Source: an uncultured Alphaproteobacteria bacterium
GTDB taxonomy: Bacteria > Pseudomonadota > Alphaproteobacteria > Rhodobacterales > Rhodobacteraceae
Reading direction: 5' to 3'
Length of the DNA stretch: 43,859 bases
Assembly (NCBI GenBank): GCA_902540655.1
Contig: CACBNQ010000009.1
Location: forward strand, 1-43,859
The number at the start of each line of letters is the position of its first letter. Position 1 is the stretch's first letter. This document shows, piece by piece, positions 33,488 through 42,600 of the stretch. Below the pieces are notes generated by a model. That model saw only the letters and a list, made by a program, of their open reading frames with translations, searched no databases and was not told the origin of the DNA. A program made the translations under genes and the position numbers.

Positions 33488-35937
33488 TGTCTAAGTCTTT
33501 TATTATCAGGATCCCAGAGAGGTTTGTTGTCCTGGACGGTTGCACCAAATCTTTCTCCATAGATCTCCACTTCAATCTGAGTTCCTGGATCACAAAGATC
33601 TGTGCGAAGCATACCTAAGGCTATAGAATGGTCTACCCTGTATCCCCATGCACCGGAAGTGGTTTCTCCAACAATTTTGTCGTCATGCCAAAGGGTGGAC
33701 ATGTAAGGAGCATCAAAACCGTTCGCTTTTACCTTTAAAGTTACAAAGCTTTTTTTGCTACCTTCTTGCTTTTCCTTAAGCAGTGCTGGCTTGCCAATAA
33801 AATCAATATCTTTGTCAAAATTTACAAATCTTTCTAGTCCTCCTTCAAGGATTGAGTAATCACTGGATAGGTCTCCCTTCCAAGCTCTATACCCCTTTTC
33901 TATTCTAAGTGAATTCAATGCAAACATCCCAAAAGGCTTAGCGCCTAGAGACAATATTTGATCATAAATAGAATTTAGATACTTGTTCTGAACGTGAACT
34001 TCCCACCCTAGTTCCCCAGCGAATGATATCCTAGCCATAACTACTGGCATTTTATTTATAAAAGCTTTTTGGTGTGACAACCAAGGAAGATAAAGATCAG
34101 CATCTACAATCTTATTAAATAAATCTCGACTTTTTGGTCCTGTCACAATTAGAGTTCCAACTTCCTGGCTTTTATCTTCTAGGGTAATGTCACTATTTGG
34201 GTCTATGGACCTCAGTAATAATTCATAGTCATGCCATTGCGCAGCTGCAGCAGTTATTAACGTAAAATGCTGATTAGAATGTTTCATGATAGACATTTCC
34301 GTGAGTATTCTTCCTCTGTGATCACTAAAGTAGGAAAGGCTAATCCTGCCTGTGGATGGTAGATTGCCTACAATCAGCCCACTTAGTAAATCTTGACAAT
34401 CTTTTCCTTTTAATTCAAAGCGAGAAAACCCAGGTAGATCTAAAACCCCTACGCCATCTCTTACCGCTTCGCACTCTTCTTTTACCCTTTTTTCCCATGG
34501 GCCATTTCTTTCCCATGTTTGAGCCGATGCTATAGAAGTATCATCACCTTCTTTTGCGAACCAATTGGCTCTTTCCCATCCATTATAGCAACCCATCTGA
34601 CCGCCTAAGCCCAGAATTTTTGCATGAATTGGAGACAAACGTCTATCAGAAGCTGCGGGCCATCGCATATGAGGAAAATGCATCCCATACTCATGACCAT
34701 AAATTTCCTTGCCTTTTTCAATACAATATTCTTGGTCAGTAAAATCGGTAAAACGTCTGGGGTCACAGGACCACATATCCCATTCAGTTGTTCCCTCTGT
34801 AATCCATTCTGCCAAGACCTTACCCGCTCCTCCACCTTGGGCAATGCCAAAAGTAAACACGCAGGCTTCGAATGCATTTCTCACGCCTGGCATAGGGCCT
34901 ATAAGTGGATTCCCATCCGGAGTATACGGAATTGGTCCGTTTATTACTTTCGATACCCCCGCTTTAGCGAGAAGAGGGACTCTTTTCATAGCGTCTTCCA
35001 CATACCATTCCAATCTCTCAAGGTCATCTGGGTATAGCTGAAAGCTGAAGTCGTCGGGAAGGGGGTCATCTTTTGTACACCAATGGGCTCGACAATTTCT
35101 TTCGTAAGGTCCGAGATTAAAACCATTTTTTTCCTGTCTTAAATAGTAAGAGGAATCTACGTCTCGTAATAAAGGCAGTTTGTGACCAGTATTTGCCGTC
35201 CATTTCTCGAGTTCTTCTACTTGTTCAGAAACTACATATTGGTGACTCATCGAAACCATGGGAATTTTTCGGCCACCGAAAGGGATGAACCATTCACTAA
35301 CTCTCTGGGCATAATATCCAGCAGCGTTAACTATTATTTCTGCTGAGATCGAGCCTTTCTCAGTGATTATTTCCCACATATCATTTTCTTTTTTAATACC
35401 TTCAGCTGAGCAAAACCGAACAATTTTAACACCAAGCTGTCTTGCTCCTTTTGCTAAGGCTTGCGTCAACTGGGCAGGGTCAATATCGCCATCTGCAGGA
35501 TCATATAGAGCGCCTTTTATTTCATGTGTTTCTATAAAAGGATACAACTTCTTGATTTCGTTATTATCCAAAATTTCTATGTTCATTCCTTGATAGAGCC
35601 CCATTCCTTTGGCTCTTTGAAATTCCTGTATTCTCTCTTTGCTATGCCCTAATCTTATCGACCCTGTGACATTATAATTCATTGGATAATCAACTTCGTC
35701 ACCAAGGTTACTGTATAATTCTGTAGAATATCGTTGCATATTCATAATGGACCAGCTTGTGGAAAATGTGGGAACATTGCCGGCTGCATGCCATGTTGAG
35801 CCAGCTGTAAGCTCATTTTTCTCGAGCAAAACACAATCGGTCCAACCAGCTTTTGCTAAATGATAGGCACAAGATACCCCTACAACGCCACCACCTATTA
35901 TAACCACTCTTGCTTGTGAAGGTAATTCGCTCATCAT
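33484..35937 (-). CDS. Dimethylglycine/sarcosine dehydrogenase-like FAD-folate enzyme 2
   Basis: This 817-residue paralogue of the next gene has the same domain order: FAD domain with IIGGGVVG and GSTWHAAG (H50, covalent FAD site), a middle region with NGPIPYTPDGNPLIGPMPG, and GcvT-like domains from about 420 to the end (GFSRFELKGKDCQDLLSG, SFAGELGWEVHVQN, DPDNKRLRQ). The two copies are divergent enough to have separate substrates, plausibly dimethylglycine and sarcosine, but which is which is not visible. It is first of the methylamine operon, with GGGGG before its ATG. A 97-base AT-rich spacer upstream probably holds the promoter. Confidence 0.87.
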   Translation of the reverse strand: MMSELPSQARVVIIGGGVVGVSCAYHLAKAGWTDCVLLEKNELTAGSTWHAAGNVPTFSTSWSIMNMQRYSTELYSNLGDEVDYPMNYNVTGSIRLGHSKERIQEFQRAKGMGLYQGMNIEILDNNEIKKLYPFIETHEIKGALYDPADGDIDPAQLTQALAKGARQLGVKIVRFCSAEGIKKENDMWEIITEKGSISAEIIVNAAGYYAQRVSEWFIPFGGRKIPMVSMSHQYVVSEQVEELEKWTANTGHKLPLLRDVDSSYYLRQEKNGFNLGPYERNCRAHWCTKDDPLPDDFSFQLYPDDLERLEWYVEDAMKRVPLLAKAGVSKVINGPIPYTPDGNPLIGPMPGVRNAFEACVFTFGIAQGGGAGKVLAEWITEGTTEWDMWSCDPRRFTDFTDQEYCIEKGKEIYGHEYGMHFPHMRWPAASDRRLSPIHAKILGLGGQMGCYNGWERANWFAKEGDDTSIASAQTWERNGPWEKRVKEECEAVRDGVGVLDLPGFSRFELKGKDCQDLLSGLIVGNLPSTGRISLSYFSDHRGRILTEMSIMKHSNQHFTLITAAAAQWHDYELLLRSIDPNSDITLEDKSQEVGTLIVTGPKSRDLFNKIVDADLYLPWLSHQKAFINKMPVVMARISFAGELGWEVHVQNKYLNSIYDQILSLGAKPFGMFALNSLRIEKGYRAWKGDLSSDYSILEGGLERFVNFDKDIDFIGKPALLKEKQEGSKKSFVTLKVKANGFDAPYMSTLWHDDKIVGETTSGAWGYRVDHSIALGMLRTDLCDPGTQIEVEIYGERFGATVQDNKPLWDPDNKRLRQ

Positions 35938-36034
35938 ATCCCCCTAGTAGATAAAATATTAACAAGGATATCTTATAAAAAGCAAGTGATTGAGCAAATA
36001 AATTTAAGTAATGATTAGGGAATTAATTTGTCAT

Positions 36035-37099
36035 TTATATGATGTCAAAATCAAGAGATATTTCTTTGTCTATTGGTTCTAATTGGCACGACAACACAAA
36101 TCCTTTTTTTATTTCCCATTCTTCCAAAGAGTAGTTCTTTTTCATTCTTGCTTCACCAGAACTCACTTTGCATCTACAAGTTGCGCACATGCCGTTTTTA
36201 CAAGAATAAGGCACATTAATTCCATTTTGGTTAGCTTTATCTATAAAATCGTCATTCTTGCTCATAAGAAAAGATTTTTTACTTCCGTCTATTAGAAGCT
36301 CTATTTTACTCTCCCCAGTATCTAAATTTTGGGAAATATCTTCTATATTTTTATCCGTAGCCACAAAAAATAATTCAGTCATAATTTTTTTTTCTGCCAC
36401 TCCTTTGTCTTTTAAATATGATTGCAAGGATTTAGTCATATCTAATGGTCCACAAATAAAACATTGGTCTAAATCTTCCAGATCAATAAGATTTGCGTCG
36501 CTTAAATACGCTATTTTATCTTGCGTTATTCGTCCATTCAGAAATTCTGTGCTCTGGATCTCTCTTGAAAAAAAGTTAAAAACTAATAACCTATCAAGAT
36601 ATTTATCTTTTAAATCCTGTATTTCTGTTTTGTACATCATATCGGCGTACGTTTTATTTGAGAATAAAAGTGTTATTCTCGATTTGTTATTTCTTCTTAG
36701 TGTAGACTTTAAAATAGACATAATTGGGGTAATCCCTGACCCAGCCGCTATAAGTAGGAGATGATTTGCGTTTTCGCTATTAACAACAAAACTACCATCT
36801 GGGTTAGATATTTGGACTACATCCTCTATTTTTTTTGTTTTAAGAAATTCTGAAAACATACCATTTTCTATATGTTTGACGCCTATCTCAATAAAGTTTT
36901 TATTGGGTTCAGAACTGATGGAATAGGTTCTAGTGTGATCGTTTTTTTTCATATTGAATCTGACACTGATATATTGGCCAGGTTTATGATTAAATTTCTC
37001 ATGCAGAGAGTTGGGTAGACTAAATTTTATTCTACTGCTACCCGCTGTCTCTCTCTTGATTGAGTTTATTTTAAGATCGTAAAATGTTTGTTTGACCAT
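36035..37099 (-). CDS. paaE: Phenylacetyl-CoA epoxidase reductase PaaE
   Basis: This 354-residue reductase carries electrons from NADPH to the PaaA di-iron site. It has an FAD-binding RTYS (57-60), a NAD(P)-binding AAGSGITPIMS (118-128) and a C-terminal plant-type 2Fe-2S ferredoxin domain with C300, C305, C308 and C338. This FNR-then-ferredoxin order and the size are normal for PaaE. Its ATG follows directly on the PaaD stop. It is the last gene of the paaABCDE operon. Confidence 0.93.
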   Translation of the reverse strand: MVKQTFYDLKINSIKRETAGSSRIKFSLPNSLHEKFNHKPGQYISVRFNMKKNDHTRTYSISSEPNKNFIEIGVKHIENGMFSEFLKTKKIEDVVQISNPDGSFVVNSENANHLLLIAAGSGITPIMSILKSTLRRNNKSRITLLFSNKTYADMMYKTEIQDLKDKYLDRLLVFNFFSREIQSTEFLNGRITQDKIAYLSDANLIDLEDLDQCFICGPLDMTKSLQSYLKDKGVAEKKIMTELFFVATDKNIEDISQNLDTGESKIELLIDGSKKSFLMSKNDDFIDKANQNGINVPYSCKNGMCATCRCKVSSGEARMKKNYSLEEWEIKKGFVLSCQLEPIDKEISLDFDII

Positions 37100-37582
37100 T
37101 CAAACACACTTAAAATGATCAAAGGGTTCTTTGCAATCCAAACATCGATATAGTGACTTGCATGCTGTTGAGCCAAATTCAGATACCTTTTCGGTTCTAT
37201 AAGATGCACATTGTGGACACTTGACATCTTTTAATAAGGTTTCACCAATAGTATCTGCCTTCCTAGGATGTGGGGGTGAGATTCCAAACTTCTCCATTTT
37301 TTTCCTCCCATTTTCAGAAATCCAATCTGAGCTCCATGGTGGCGAAAATGACTTTTCAATTATGGTCGATATACCTATCTTTTTTAATTCACTGGCAATC
37401 TTTTCCTCAATGACTGAAATAGCTGGGCATCCAATATAGGTTGGAGCAATAGTAACCACATGGTTTTTGTCGTTGCGCTTAATTTCTCTGATTACTCCCA
37501 AATCGTCTAATGTTAGGAAGGGTAATTCAGGATCGGTCAAGTCTTTTAAGACATCCCATGCTTTTTCAGTGCCTTTTTCCAT
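37100..37582 (-). CDS. paaD: Phenylacetyl-CoA epoxidase maturation protein PaaD
   Basis: This protein of about 160 residues has an N-terminal DUF59/MIP18-like domain (LKDLTDPELPFLTLDDLGVI, then PTYIGCPAI) used in iron-cluster or di-iron assembly. The C-terminal zinc ribbon is typical of PaaD, with CPQC and CLDC pairs plus the final KCV. I prefer ATG at 37582, two bases after the PaaC stop and preceded by GGTGA, over the in-frame TTG at 37591. It lies between paaC and paaE. Confidence 0.9.
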   Translation of the reverse strand: MEKGTEKAWDVLKDLTDPELPFLTLDDLGVIREIKRNDKNHVVTIAPTYIGCPAISVIEEKIASELKKIGISTIIEKSFSPPWSSDWISENGRKKMEKFGISPPHPRKADTIGETLLKDVKCPQCASYRTEKVSEFGSTACKSLYRCLDCKEPFDHFKCV

Positions 37583-37584
37583 AT

Positions 37585-38352
37585 TCACCAACTTGAGTTT
37601 GGATACGCTCTTTGCATATATTGTAGGTCTGAAAGTAAATAGCCAAATGCCTCACTGTGTTCACCTTTCCGTCCGCCTCTCTTTTTTAAAATAATGTCTG
37701 GAAAATCTAAATTCCCTTTTTGTAGAATAGCCTTAACTTCATCTTTCCAACTGTCAAATATCGATGTTGGTTCGGGAAGGAAATCATTTTGCGAGCACAT
37801 TTCAGTAAAATCGTCATTATTAAAAAGTTCTCCTAAGAAAGGTTCTAAGTTTGCAATAGCGTTAGACATTTTTAAATTGCTTTCATCTGTGCCATCGCCT
37901 AGCGTGATAACCCATTGAGACGCGTATTTTGAATGATAGGAAGTTTCCAAAAATGCCTTCTCCGAGAATTCCTTCAGCTTTGTAAAGCAACATTTAATTT
38001 TCACTTTCTCCCAAAAATATTTCATAAAGGTAGAAAAATAGAAAAGGCGTAAGACAGTATTTCCAAAATCGCCGTTTTCCTGCTCAACGAGCAATAAATT
38101 TTTATATTCATGCTCGAGTCGCAGGAACGCTAATTGATCCTCATTTTTATATCTTGAATTTACTTCACACGCTAAGCAGTACAATGTTTGCGCGTGTCCT
38201 ATTAAGTCCAGAGCGATATTTGGAAGTGCTAGATCTTCTTCGAGCGTGGGGGCATGTCCACACCATTCTGATGTTCTGTGGCCTAATATTAGATTGTCAT
38301 CAGCTATTCTCAGCAGACCTTCAAAAACCATATCGGCCGTATTAATTTTCAT
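37585..38352 (-). CDS. paaC: Phenylacetyl-CoA epoxidase structural subunit PaaC
   Basis: This 255-residue subunit is a degenerate ferritin-like partner of PaaA. The N-terminal ILGHRTSEWCGHAPTLEEDLAL and LIGHAQTLY match PaaC. The later VITLGDGTDES is also as expected. It forms the stable core of the multicomponent monooxygenase with PaaA and does not itself bind the iron pair. Its start abuts the PaaB stop (shared base) and its end lies just before paaD, showing tight operon packing. The length is normal. Confidence 0.93.
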   Translation of the reverse strand: MKINTADMVFEGLLRIADDNLILGHRTSEWCGHAPTLEEDLALPNIALDLIGHAQTLYCLACEVNSRYKNEDQLAFLRLEHEYKNLLLVEQENGDFGNTVLRLFYFSTFMKYFWEKVKIKCCFTKLKEFSEKAFLETSYHSKYASQWVITLGDGTDESNLKMSNAIANLEPFLGELFNNDDFTEMCSQNDFLPEPTSIFDSWKDEVKAILQKGNLDFPDIILKKRGGRKGEHSEAFGYLLSDLQYMQRAYPNSSW

Positions 38353-38642
38353 TACATGTGACCTACATCATCTGGAACATCATAAAAAGTGGGATGGCGA
38401 TAAATTTTATCATCAGAACTAAAAGTTTCCTCTTTCTCATCAGGATCAGAAGATACTATGTCGATAGATCTTACTACCCAAATTGACTGTCCCTCTCCCC
38501 TACGACTGTATACGTTCCTCGCAGATAATATTGCCATTTCGCGGTCTGGAGCATGAATTGATCCACAGTGACGATGTGACAGGCCATTTTTTGGCTGGAT
38601 AAATACCTCCCAGAGGATAGTTTCTTTTTCTTCACTAACCAA
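38352..38642 (-). CDS. paaB: Phenylacetyl-CoA epoxidase subunit PaaB
   Basis: This 96-residue small subunit matches PaaB, with WEVFIQPKNGLSHRHCGSIHAPDREMAILSARNVYSRRGEG and the later IWVVRS. In the epoxidase it bridges PaaAC heterodimers. It starts one base after the paaA stop and shares one base with the paaC start. It is slightly longer than some homologues because of its C-terminal DEKEETFSSDDKIYRHPTFY segment. Confidence 0.93.
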   Translation of the reverse strand: MVSEEKETILWEVFIQPKNGLSHRHCGSIHAPDREMAILSARNVYSRRGEGQSIWVVRSIDIVSSDPDEKEETFSSDDKIYRHPTFYDVPDDVGHM

Positions 38643-38643
38643 T

Positions 38644-39615
38644 TTATTCAGCAGCCTGTAAGGCAGTTTGTTTCTTTAAAGCATGTGCATGTGCTGCAGC
38701 TCTAACCCAGCTACCTTCGTTCCATGCCTTTTGTTTGGCAGATATCCTTTCTTTATTCATCGGACCATCCCCTCTTACTACTCTCCAAAACTCGTCCCAG
38801 TTTATCTCACCATACGCATAGCCACCTTTGCCATTATTTCTTTTTTTATCCCACTTCAAATCTTTATCAGGAACGGTAAGGCCGATTTTTTCGGCCTGAG
38901 GAACGATAGCATCCACGAATTTCTGCCGTAGCTCATCGTTTGTGTATCTTTTTATTTTCCATTTTACAGAATTTTCAGTGTTAGGGCTATCGGCATCATT
39001 GGGCCCAAACATCATTACGCTTGGCCACCACCATCTGTTCAAGGCTCTCTGTGCCATTTCTTTCTGTGCTTTTGTTCCTTTAGCTAGGGTAAGCATTATT
39101 TCATAGCCTTGTCGTTGGTGGAAACTTTCTTCCTTGCATATCCTTATCATTGCTCGCGCGTACGGACCATATGAACATCGGCAAAGGGGAATTTGGTTCA
39201 TTATTGCTGCACCGTCGACAAGCCACCCAATGGCACCAATATCAGCCCATGTAGGAGTAGGATAATTAAAGATTGATGAGTATTTTGCTTTTCCGGATAA
39301 AAGTTCTTGGGTCATTTCCATTCTTGATTTTCCAAGAGTCTCGGCAGCGCAATAAAGGTATAGTCCATGACCTGCTTCGTCTTGCACCTTTGCTAAAAGA
39401 GATAACTTTCTTCTAAGTGTAGGAGCTCGAGTGATCCAGTTTCCCTCTGGAAGCATACCCACAACCTCTGAATGCGCGTGTTGTCCTATTTGTCTGATCA
39501 ATGTTTTTCTGTAGGCTTCAGGCATAGAGTCTTTGGGCTCTATTTTTTCATCTCGATCGATTTTTTCCTGAAATTCTTCCAAAGACACTATTTTTTCGTT
39601 TTGTTTTCTAGCCAT
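38644..39615 (-). CDS. paaA: Phenylacetyl-CoA epoxidase catalytic subunit PaaA
   Basis: This 323-residue di-iron oxygenase subunit converts phenylacetyl-CoA to the 1,2-epoxide with O2. The di-iron ligand helices contain [13 protein letters not shown] (E80, H83) and [13 protein letters not shown] (second ExxH). Conserved PAA features [20 protein letters not shown] and [19 protein letters not shown] are present, and the length is normal. It is the first gene of the operon and diverges from paaI-paaK across a 164-base AT-rich promoter region. Confidence 0.95.
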   Translation of the reverse strand: MARKQNEKIVSLEEFQEKIDRDEKIEPKDSMPEAYRKTLIRQIGQHAHSEVVGMLPEGNWITRAPTLRRKLSLLAKVQDEAGHGLYLYCAAETLGKSRMEMTQELLSGKAKYSSIFNYPTPTWADIGAIGWLVDGAAIMNQIPLCRCSYGPYARAMIRICKEESFHQRQGYEIMLTLAKGTKAQKEMAQRALNRWWWPSVMMFGPNDADSPNTENSVKWKIKRYTNDELRQKFVDAIVPQAEKIGLTVPDKDLKWDKKRNNGKGGYAYGEINWDEFWRVVRGDGPMNKERISAKQKAWNEGSWVRAAAHAHALKKQTALQAAE

Positions 39616-39688
39616 TGTACTTGCCTATCATTTACGTGTAATCCTTAATAAATATCTTATATGTTAAAAAAGGGTGCTCTTCAATATC

Positions 39689-39730
39689 TACCAAAAAATA
39701 TACCAAAAAAAATTGCGATAAGATTTTATC
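39689..39730. promoter_or_regulatory. Repeats in the paaA-paaI divergent promoter
   Basis: In the 164-base spacer between paaA and paaI, TACCAAAAAA occurs twice in direct orientation (39689-39698 and 39701-39710; period 12 bp). It is followed by an inverted repeat, GATAA/TTATC (39717-39721 and 39726-39730). These are candidates for a regulator binding site. I do not recognise a known PaaR or PaaX operator, and no regulator gene is adjacent. Confidence 0.35.
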
Positions 39731-39779
39731 TAATGTTAATCTAACGGAAATCCAATTTTTGATTTAATGGAATTGTGGT

Positions 39780-40205
39780 ATGACGCCTTTAGAACGAGCA
39801 AAAAAATCTGCAGAGACAATGTGGAAGAAAGATAAAGCTTCTAAGGGAATTGGAATAAAAATAGAAAGCATAGCCCCTGGAAAAGCTGACTTAAGTTTAA
39901 TAGTAAAGCAGAAACACCTTAATGGGCACGACATTTGCCACGGAGGATTTATTTTTACCCTTGCAGACAGTGCTTTTGCGTTTGCCTGTAACAGCTATAA
40001 TCAAGCGGCAGTTGCCCAAAATAATATGATTACTTTTATAGCGCCCGCGCAAAAAGGTGAAAAGCTGATAGCCAAGGCTAGAGAGGTTAGTCGAACTGGC
40101 CGATCAGGGATTTATGATGTTTCCGTTTTTAATAACAAGAAACAGAAAATAGCCGAGTTCAGAGGACTTTCAAGAACGATCGGTGGGCAAAACTTTAAGG
40201 AATAA
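39780..40205 (+). CDS. paaI: Hot-dog thioesterase PaaI
   Basis: This 141-residue PaaI-type thioesterase has LNGHDICHGGFIFTLADSAFAFACNS, with the HGG turn (54-56) and D63 on the following helix, the catalytic arrangement in PaaI. It rescues CoA from ring-hydroxylated phenylacetyl-CoA dead-end products. It is four bases upstream of paaK and divergent from paaABCDE. The size is normal. Confidence 0.92.
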   Translation: MTPLERAKKSAETMWKKDKASKGIGIKIESIAPGKADLSLIVKQKHLNGHDICHGGFIFTLADSAFAFACNSYNQAAVAQNNMITFIAPAQKGEKLIAKAREVSRTGRSGIYDVSVFNNKKQKIAEFRGLSRTIGGQNFKE

Positions 40206-40209
40206 ATGA

Positions 40210-41514
40210 ATGAGGGATTTAACTCCAAAAAAACACGAATTGGAACCAATCGAGATTGCATCTATTGACGAAATAAAAGCCCTACAACTTGTTAGATTAA
40301 AGTGGTCTGTCGATCACGCCTATAAGAACGTTGCATTTTACAAAAAAAAATATGATGAAATCGGAATTCATCCTAGTGATTTGAAATATTTGGAGGATAT
40401 AAAGCTATTCCCATTTACAACAAAAGAAGATCTTAGAAAGAACTATCCATTTAATATGTTTGCACACAAATTAAAGGATATTGCCAGAATACATGCTTCA
40501 TCCGGCACCACAGGAAAACCGACAGTTGTTGCTTACACGAAGAATGATTTGGAAATGTGGGAGCACTTAATTGAGCGATGTCTACGTGCCTCGGGCATGA
40601 AAAAGGGAGACATGCTTCATAATGCATATGGTTATGGGCTGTTTACTGGTGGCCTGGGCTTGCATGGAGGGGCTGAAAAAATGGGATTAACGGTTATCCC
40701 AGTTTCTGGTGGTATGACAGCAAGACAAGTACAGCTGATCAACGATTTTAAGCCTAAAGGCATAACCGTTACACCCTCTTACATTCTATCTATTTTAGAT
40801 GAATTCAAAGCACAGGGTTTAGACCCTAAGAAATCTTCATTGGAAGTTGGTATTTTCGGAGCTGAGCCTTGGACAAACTCTATGCGTAGCGAGATTGAGT
40901 CGCAATTTGATATGCATGCAGTTGATATTTATGGACTATCAGAGGTACTCGGACCGGGAGTGGCTAATGAGTGTGTTGAGTCAAAAGACGGTTTACACGT
41001 TTGGGAAGATTATTTTTATCCAGAGATAATCAATGTGGAAACTGGAAATGTTTTAGAGGATGGGGAGAAAGGTGAGTTGGTTTTTTCATCTTTATGCAAA
41101 GAGGCCTTTCCTATAATTAGATACAGGACCAAGGATTTAACAAAATTGATGAAGGGTACCGCGCGCTCTGTGCGCAGGATGGAAAAGATAACCGGCCGCA
41201 GCGATGATATGATGATAATTAGAGGGGTAAATATCTTTCCCACGCAAATTGAGGAACAATTATTAAAAATAGATAGTTTATCCCCTCATTTTCAAATTAA
41301 ACTGATTAAGGATGCAAGGATGGACAAGATGATAGTGTATACTGAGCACTACAAGTCAGAAGATGTGGAACAATCCTATGTGGAAAATTTGTCTGCTAAC
41401 CTGAAAAAACGTGTAAAGGACATCATGGGGTTAAGCATTGAGGTAAATGTTGGAAAAAAAGGCTCGGTGCCAAGGTCGGAAGGAAAGGCTGTAAGAGTAA
41501 TTGACGAAAGATAA
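40210..41514 (+). CDS. paaK: Phenylacetate-CoA ligase PaaK
   Basis: This 434-residue adenylate-forming enzyme activates phenylacetate to phenylacetyl-CoA with ATP and CoA, the first step of the pathway. The P-loop-like ATP site is HASSGTTGKPTV (95-106). Further adenylation motifs are DIYGLSEVLGPGVANEC and RYRTKDLT, followed by the C-terminal hinge GRSDDMMIIRGVNIFPTQIE. The length and the GVNIFPTQ form are typical of PaaK. It lies in the paaI-paaK operon and is followed 18 bases later by the cysteine synthase gene. Confidence 0.94.
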   Translation: MRDLTPKKHELEPIEIASIDEIKALQLVRLKWSVDHAYKNVAFYKKKYDEIGIHPSDLKYLEDIKLFPFTTKEDLRKNYPFNMFAHKLKDIARIHASSGTTGKPTVVAYTKNDLEMWEHLIERCLRASGMKKGDMLHNAYGYGLFTGGLGLHGGAEKMGLTVIPVSGGMTARQVQLINDFKPKGITVTPSYILSILDEFKAQGLDPKKSSLEVGIFGAEPWTNSMRSEIESQFDMHAVDIYGLSEVLGPGVANECVESKDGLHVWEDYFYPEIINVETGNVLEDGEKGELVFSSLCKEAFPIIRYRTKDLTKLMKGTARSVRRMEKITGRSDDMMIIRGVNIFPTQIEEQLLKIDSLSPHFQIKLIKDARMDKMIVYTEHYKSEDVEQSYVENLSANLKKRVKDIMGLSIEVNVGKKGSVPRSEGKAVRVIDER

Positions 41515-41532
41515 TATCAAACGGAGGAAAAA

Positions 41533-42600
41533 TTGGAAAAGCGAACAACTAAAGGAAAAAGCAAGCTTTATGAGAGCGTAACAGAAACTATAGGGGATAC
41601 GCCTTGCATAAGAATAAATACTCTAGCACCCAAGCATGTAAATATGTATGTTAAAGCTGAGTTTTTTAATCCCGCCAGTTCAGTCAAGGACCGTCTAGCA
41701 ATAAGTATTATAGAAAATGCTGAGCAAAAAGGCCTGCTCAAGCCAGGCCAGACAGTAGTCGAAGCAACAAGTGGCAACACGGGTATCGGATTGGCAATGG
41801 TGTGTGCGGCTAGGGGCTATCCGCTTGTCGTGACTATGGCAGACAGTTTTTCGATAGAGCGAAGGAAAATTATGAGATATTTGGGTGCCAAAGTTGTTTT
41901 GACGCCTAGAGCCGAAAAGGGTTTTGGAATGTATAATAAGGCAAAAGAGCTGGCCGAAAAAAATGGATGGTTTTTTGCACAACAATTTGAAACAGAAGCA
42001 AATGCAGAAATACATCAAAATACCACAGCACAAGAGATTTTAACTGACTTCTCGGATGTTGGATTGGATTATTGGGTTAGTGGGTATGGTACTGGAGGAA
42101 CTGTTTCTGGAGTTGGACGGGTATTAAGAGAAAAAAGTCCTAGAACCAAAATAATTTTAACTGAGCCGGAAAACGCAGCTTTGATTGGGAGCGAATTGAA
42201 GCAAGATAGACATTCCGACAATACACCAGCTACAAGTCACTCTTCTTGGAATCCCCATTTGATCCAGGGGTGGACACCAGATTTTATACCATTTGTTCTG
42301 CAGGAGGCCATAGATAATAACTATTTTGACAAGTTGCTTCCCGTTTCCGGTGAGCAAGGAATTACATGGGCAAAAAGATTAGCGCGAGCGGAAGGAATTA
42401 TTACAGGAATATCGGGAGGTTCAACATTTGCAATTGCGATGGAAGTTGCAAAAGATGCCCCACCTGACTCAAATATTTTGTGTATGTTGCCTGATACTGG
42501 AGAAAGGTATCTGTCTTCACCCCTTTTTGAAGAAATTCCTGAAGAAATGACTGATGACGAGAAAAAAATATCACTGTCAACACCGAATTATCAACTATAA
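41533..42600 (+). CDS. cysK: Cysteine synthase (O-acetylserine sulfhydrylase)
   Basis: This 355-residue fold-type II PLP enzyme has Schiff-base lysine K52 in PASSVKDRLA. The substrate loop is EATSGNTGIGLAMVCA, the phosphate-binding glycine loop is GYGTGGTVSGVGRVL, and the closing DTGERYLSSPLFEEI is present. It forms cysteine from O-acetylserine and sulfide. The C-terminal tail (about 20 residues after LFEEI) makes it longer than most CysK proteins. The start is TTG at 41533, backed by GGAGG five bases upstream. It is on the paaK strand with an 18-base gap, possibly by read-through rather than function. Confidence 0.9.
   Translation: MEKRTTKGKSKLYESVTETIGDTPCIRINTLAPKHVNMYVKAEFFNPASSVKDRLAISIIENAEQKGLLKPGQTVVEATSGNTGIGLAMVCAARGYPLVVTMADSFSIERRKIMRYLGAKVVLTPRAEKGFGMYNKAKELAEKNGWFFAQQFETEANAEIHQNTTAQEILTDFSDVGLDYWVSGYGTGGTVSGVGRVLREKSPRTKIILTEPENAALIGSELKQDRHSDNTPATSHSSWNPHLIQGWTPDFIPFVLQEAIDNNYFDKLLPVSGEQGITWAKRLARAEGIITGISGGSTFAIAMEVAKDAPPDSNILCMLPDTGERYLSSPLFEEIPEEMTDDEKKISLSTPNYQL

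Noticed and set aside
34624-35037. 137-aa plus-strand frame within the second dehydrogenase gene
   Set aside because: It is a shadow of a well-supported 817-residue enzyme and shows no coding features of its own.
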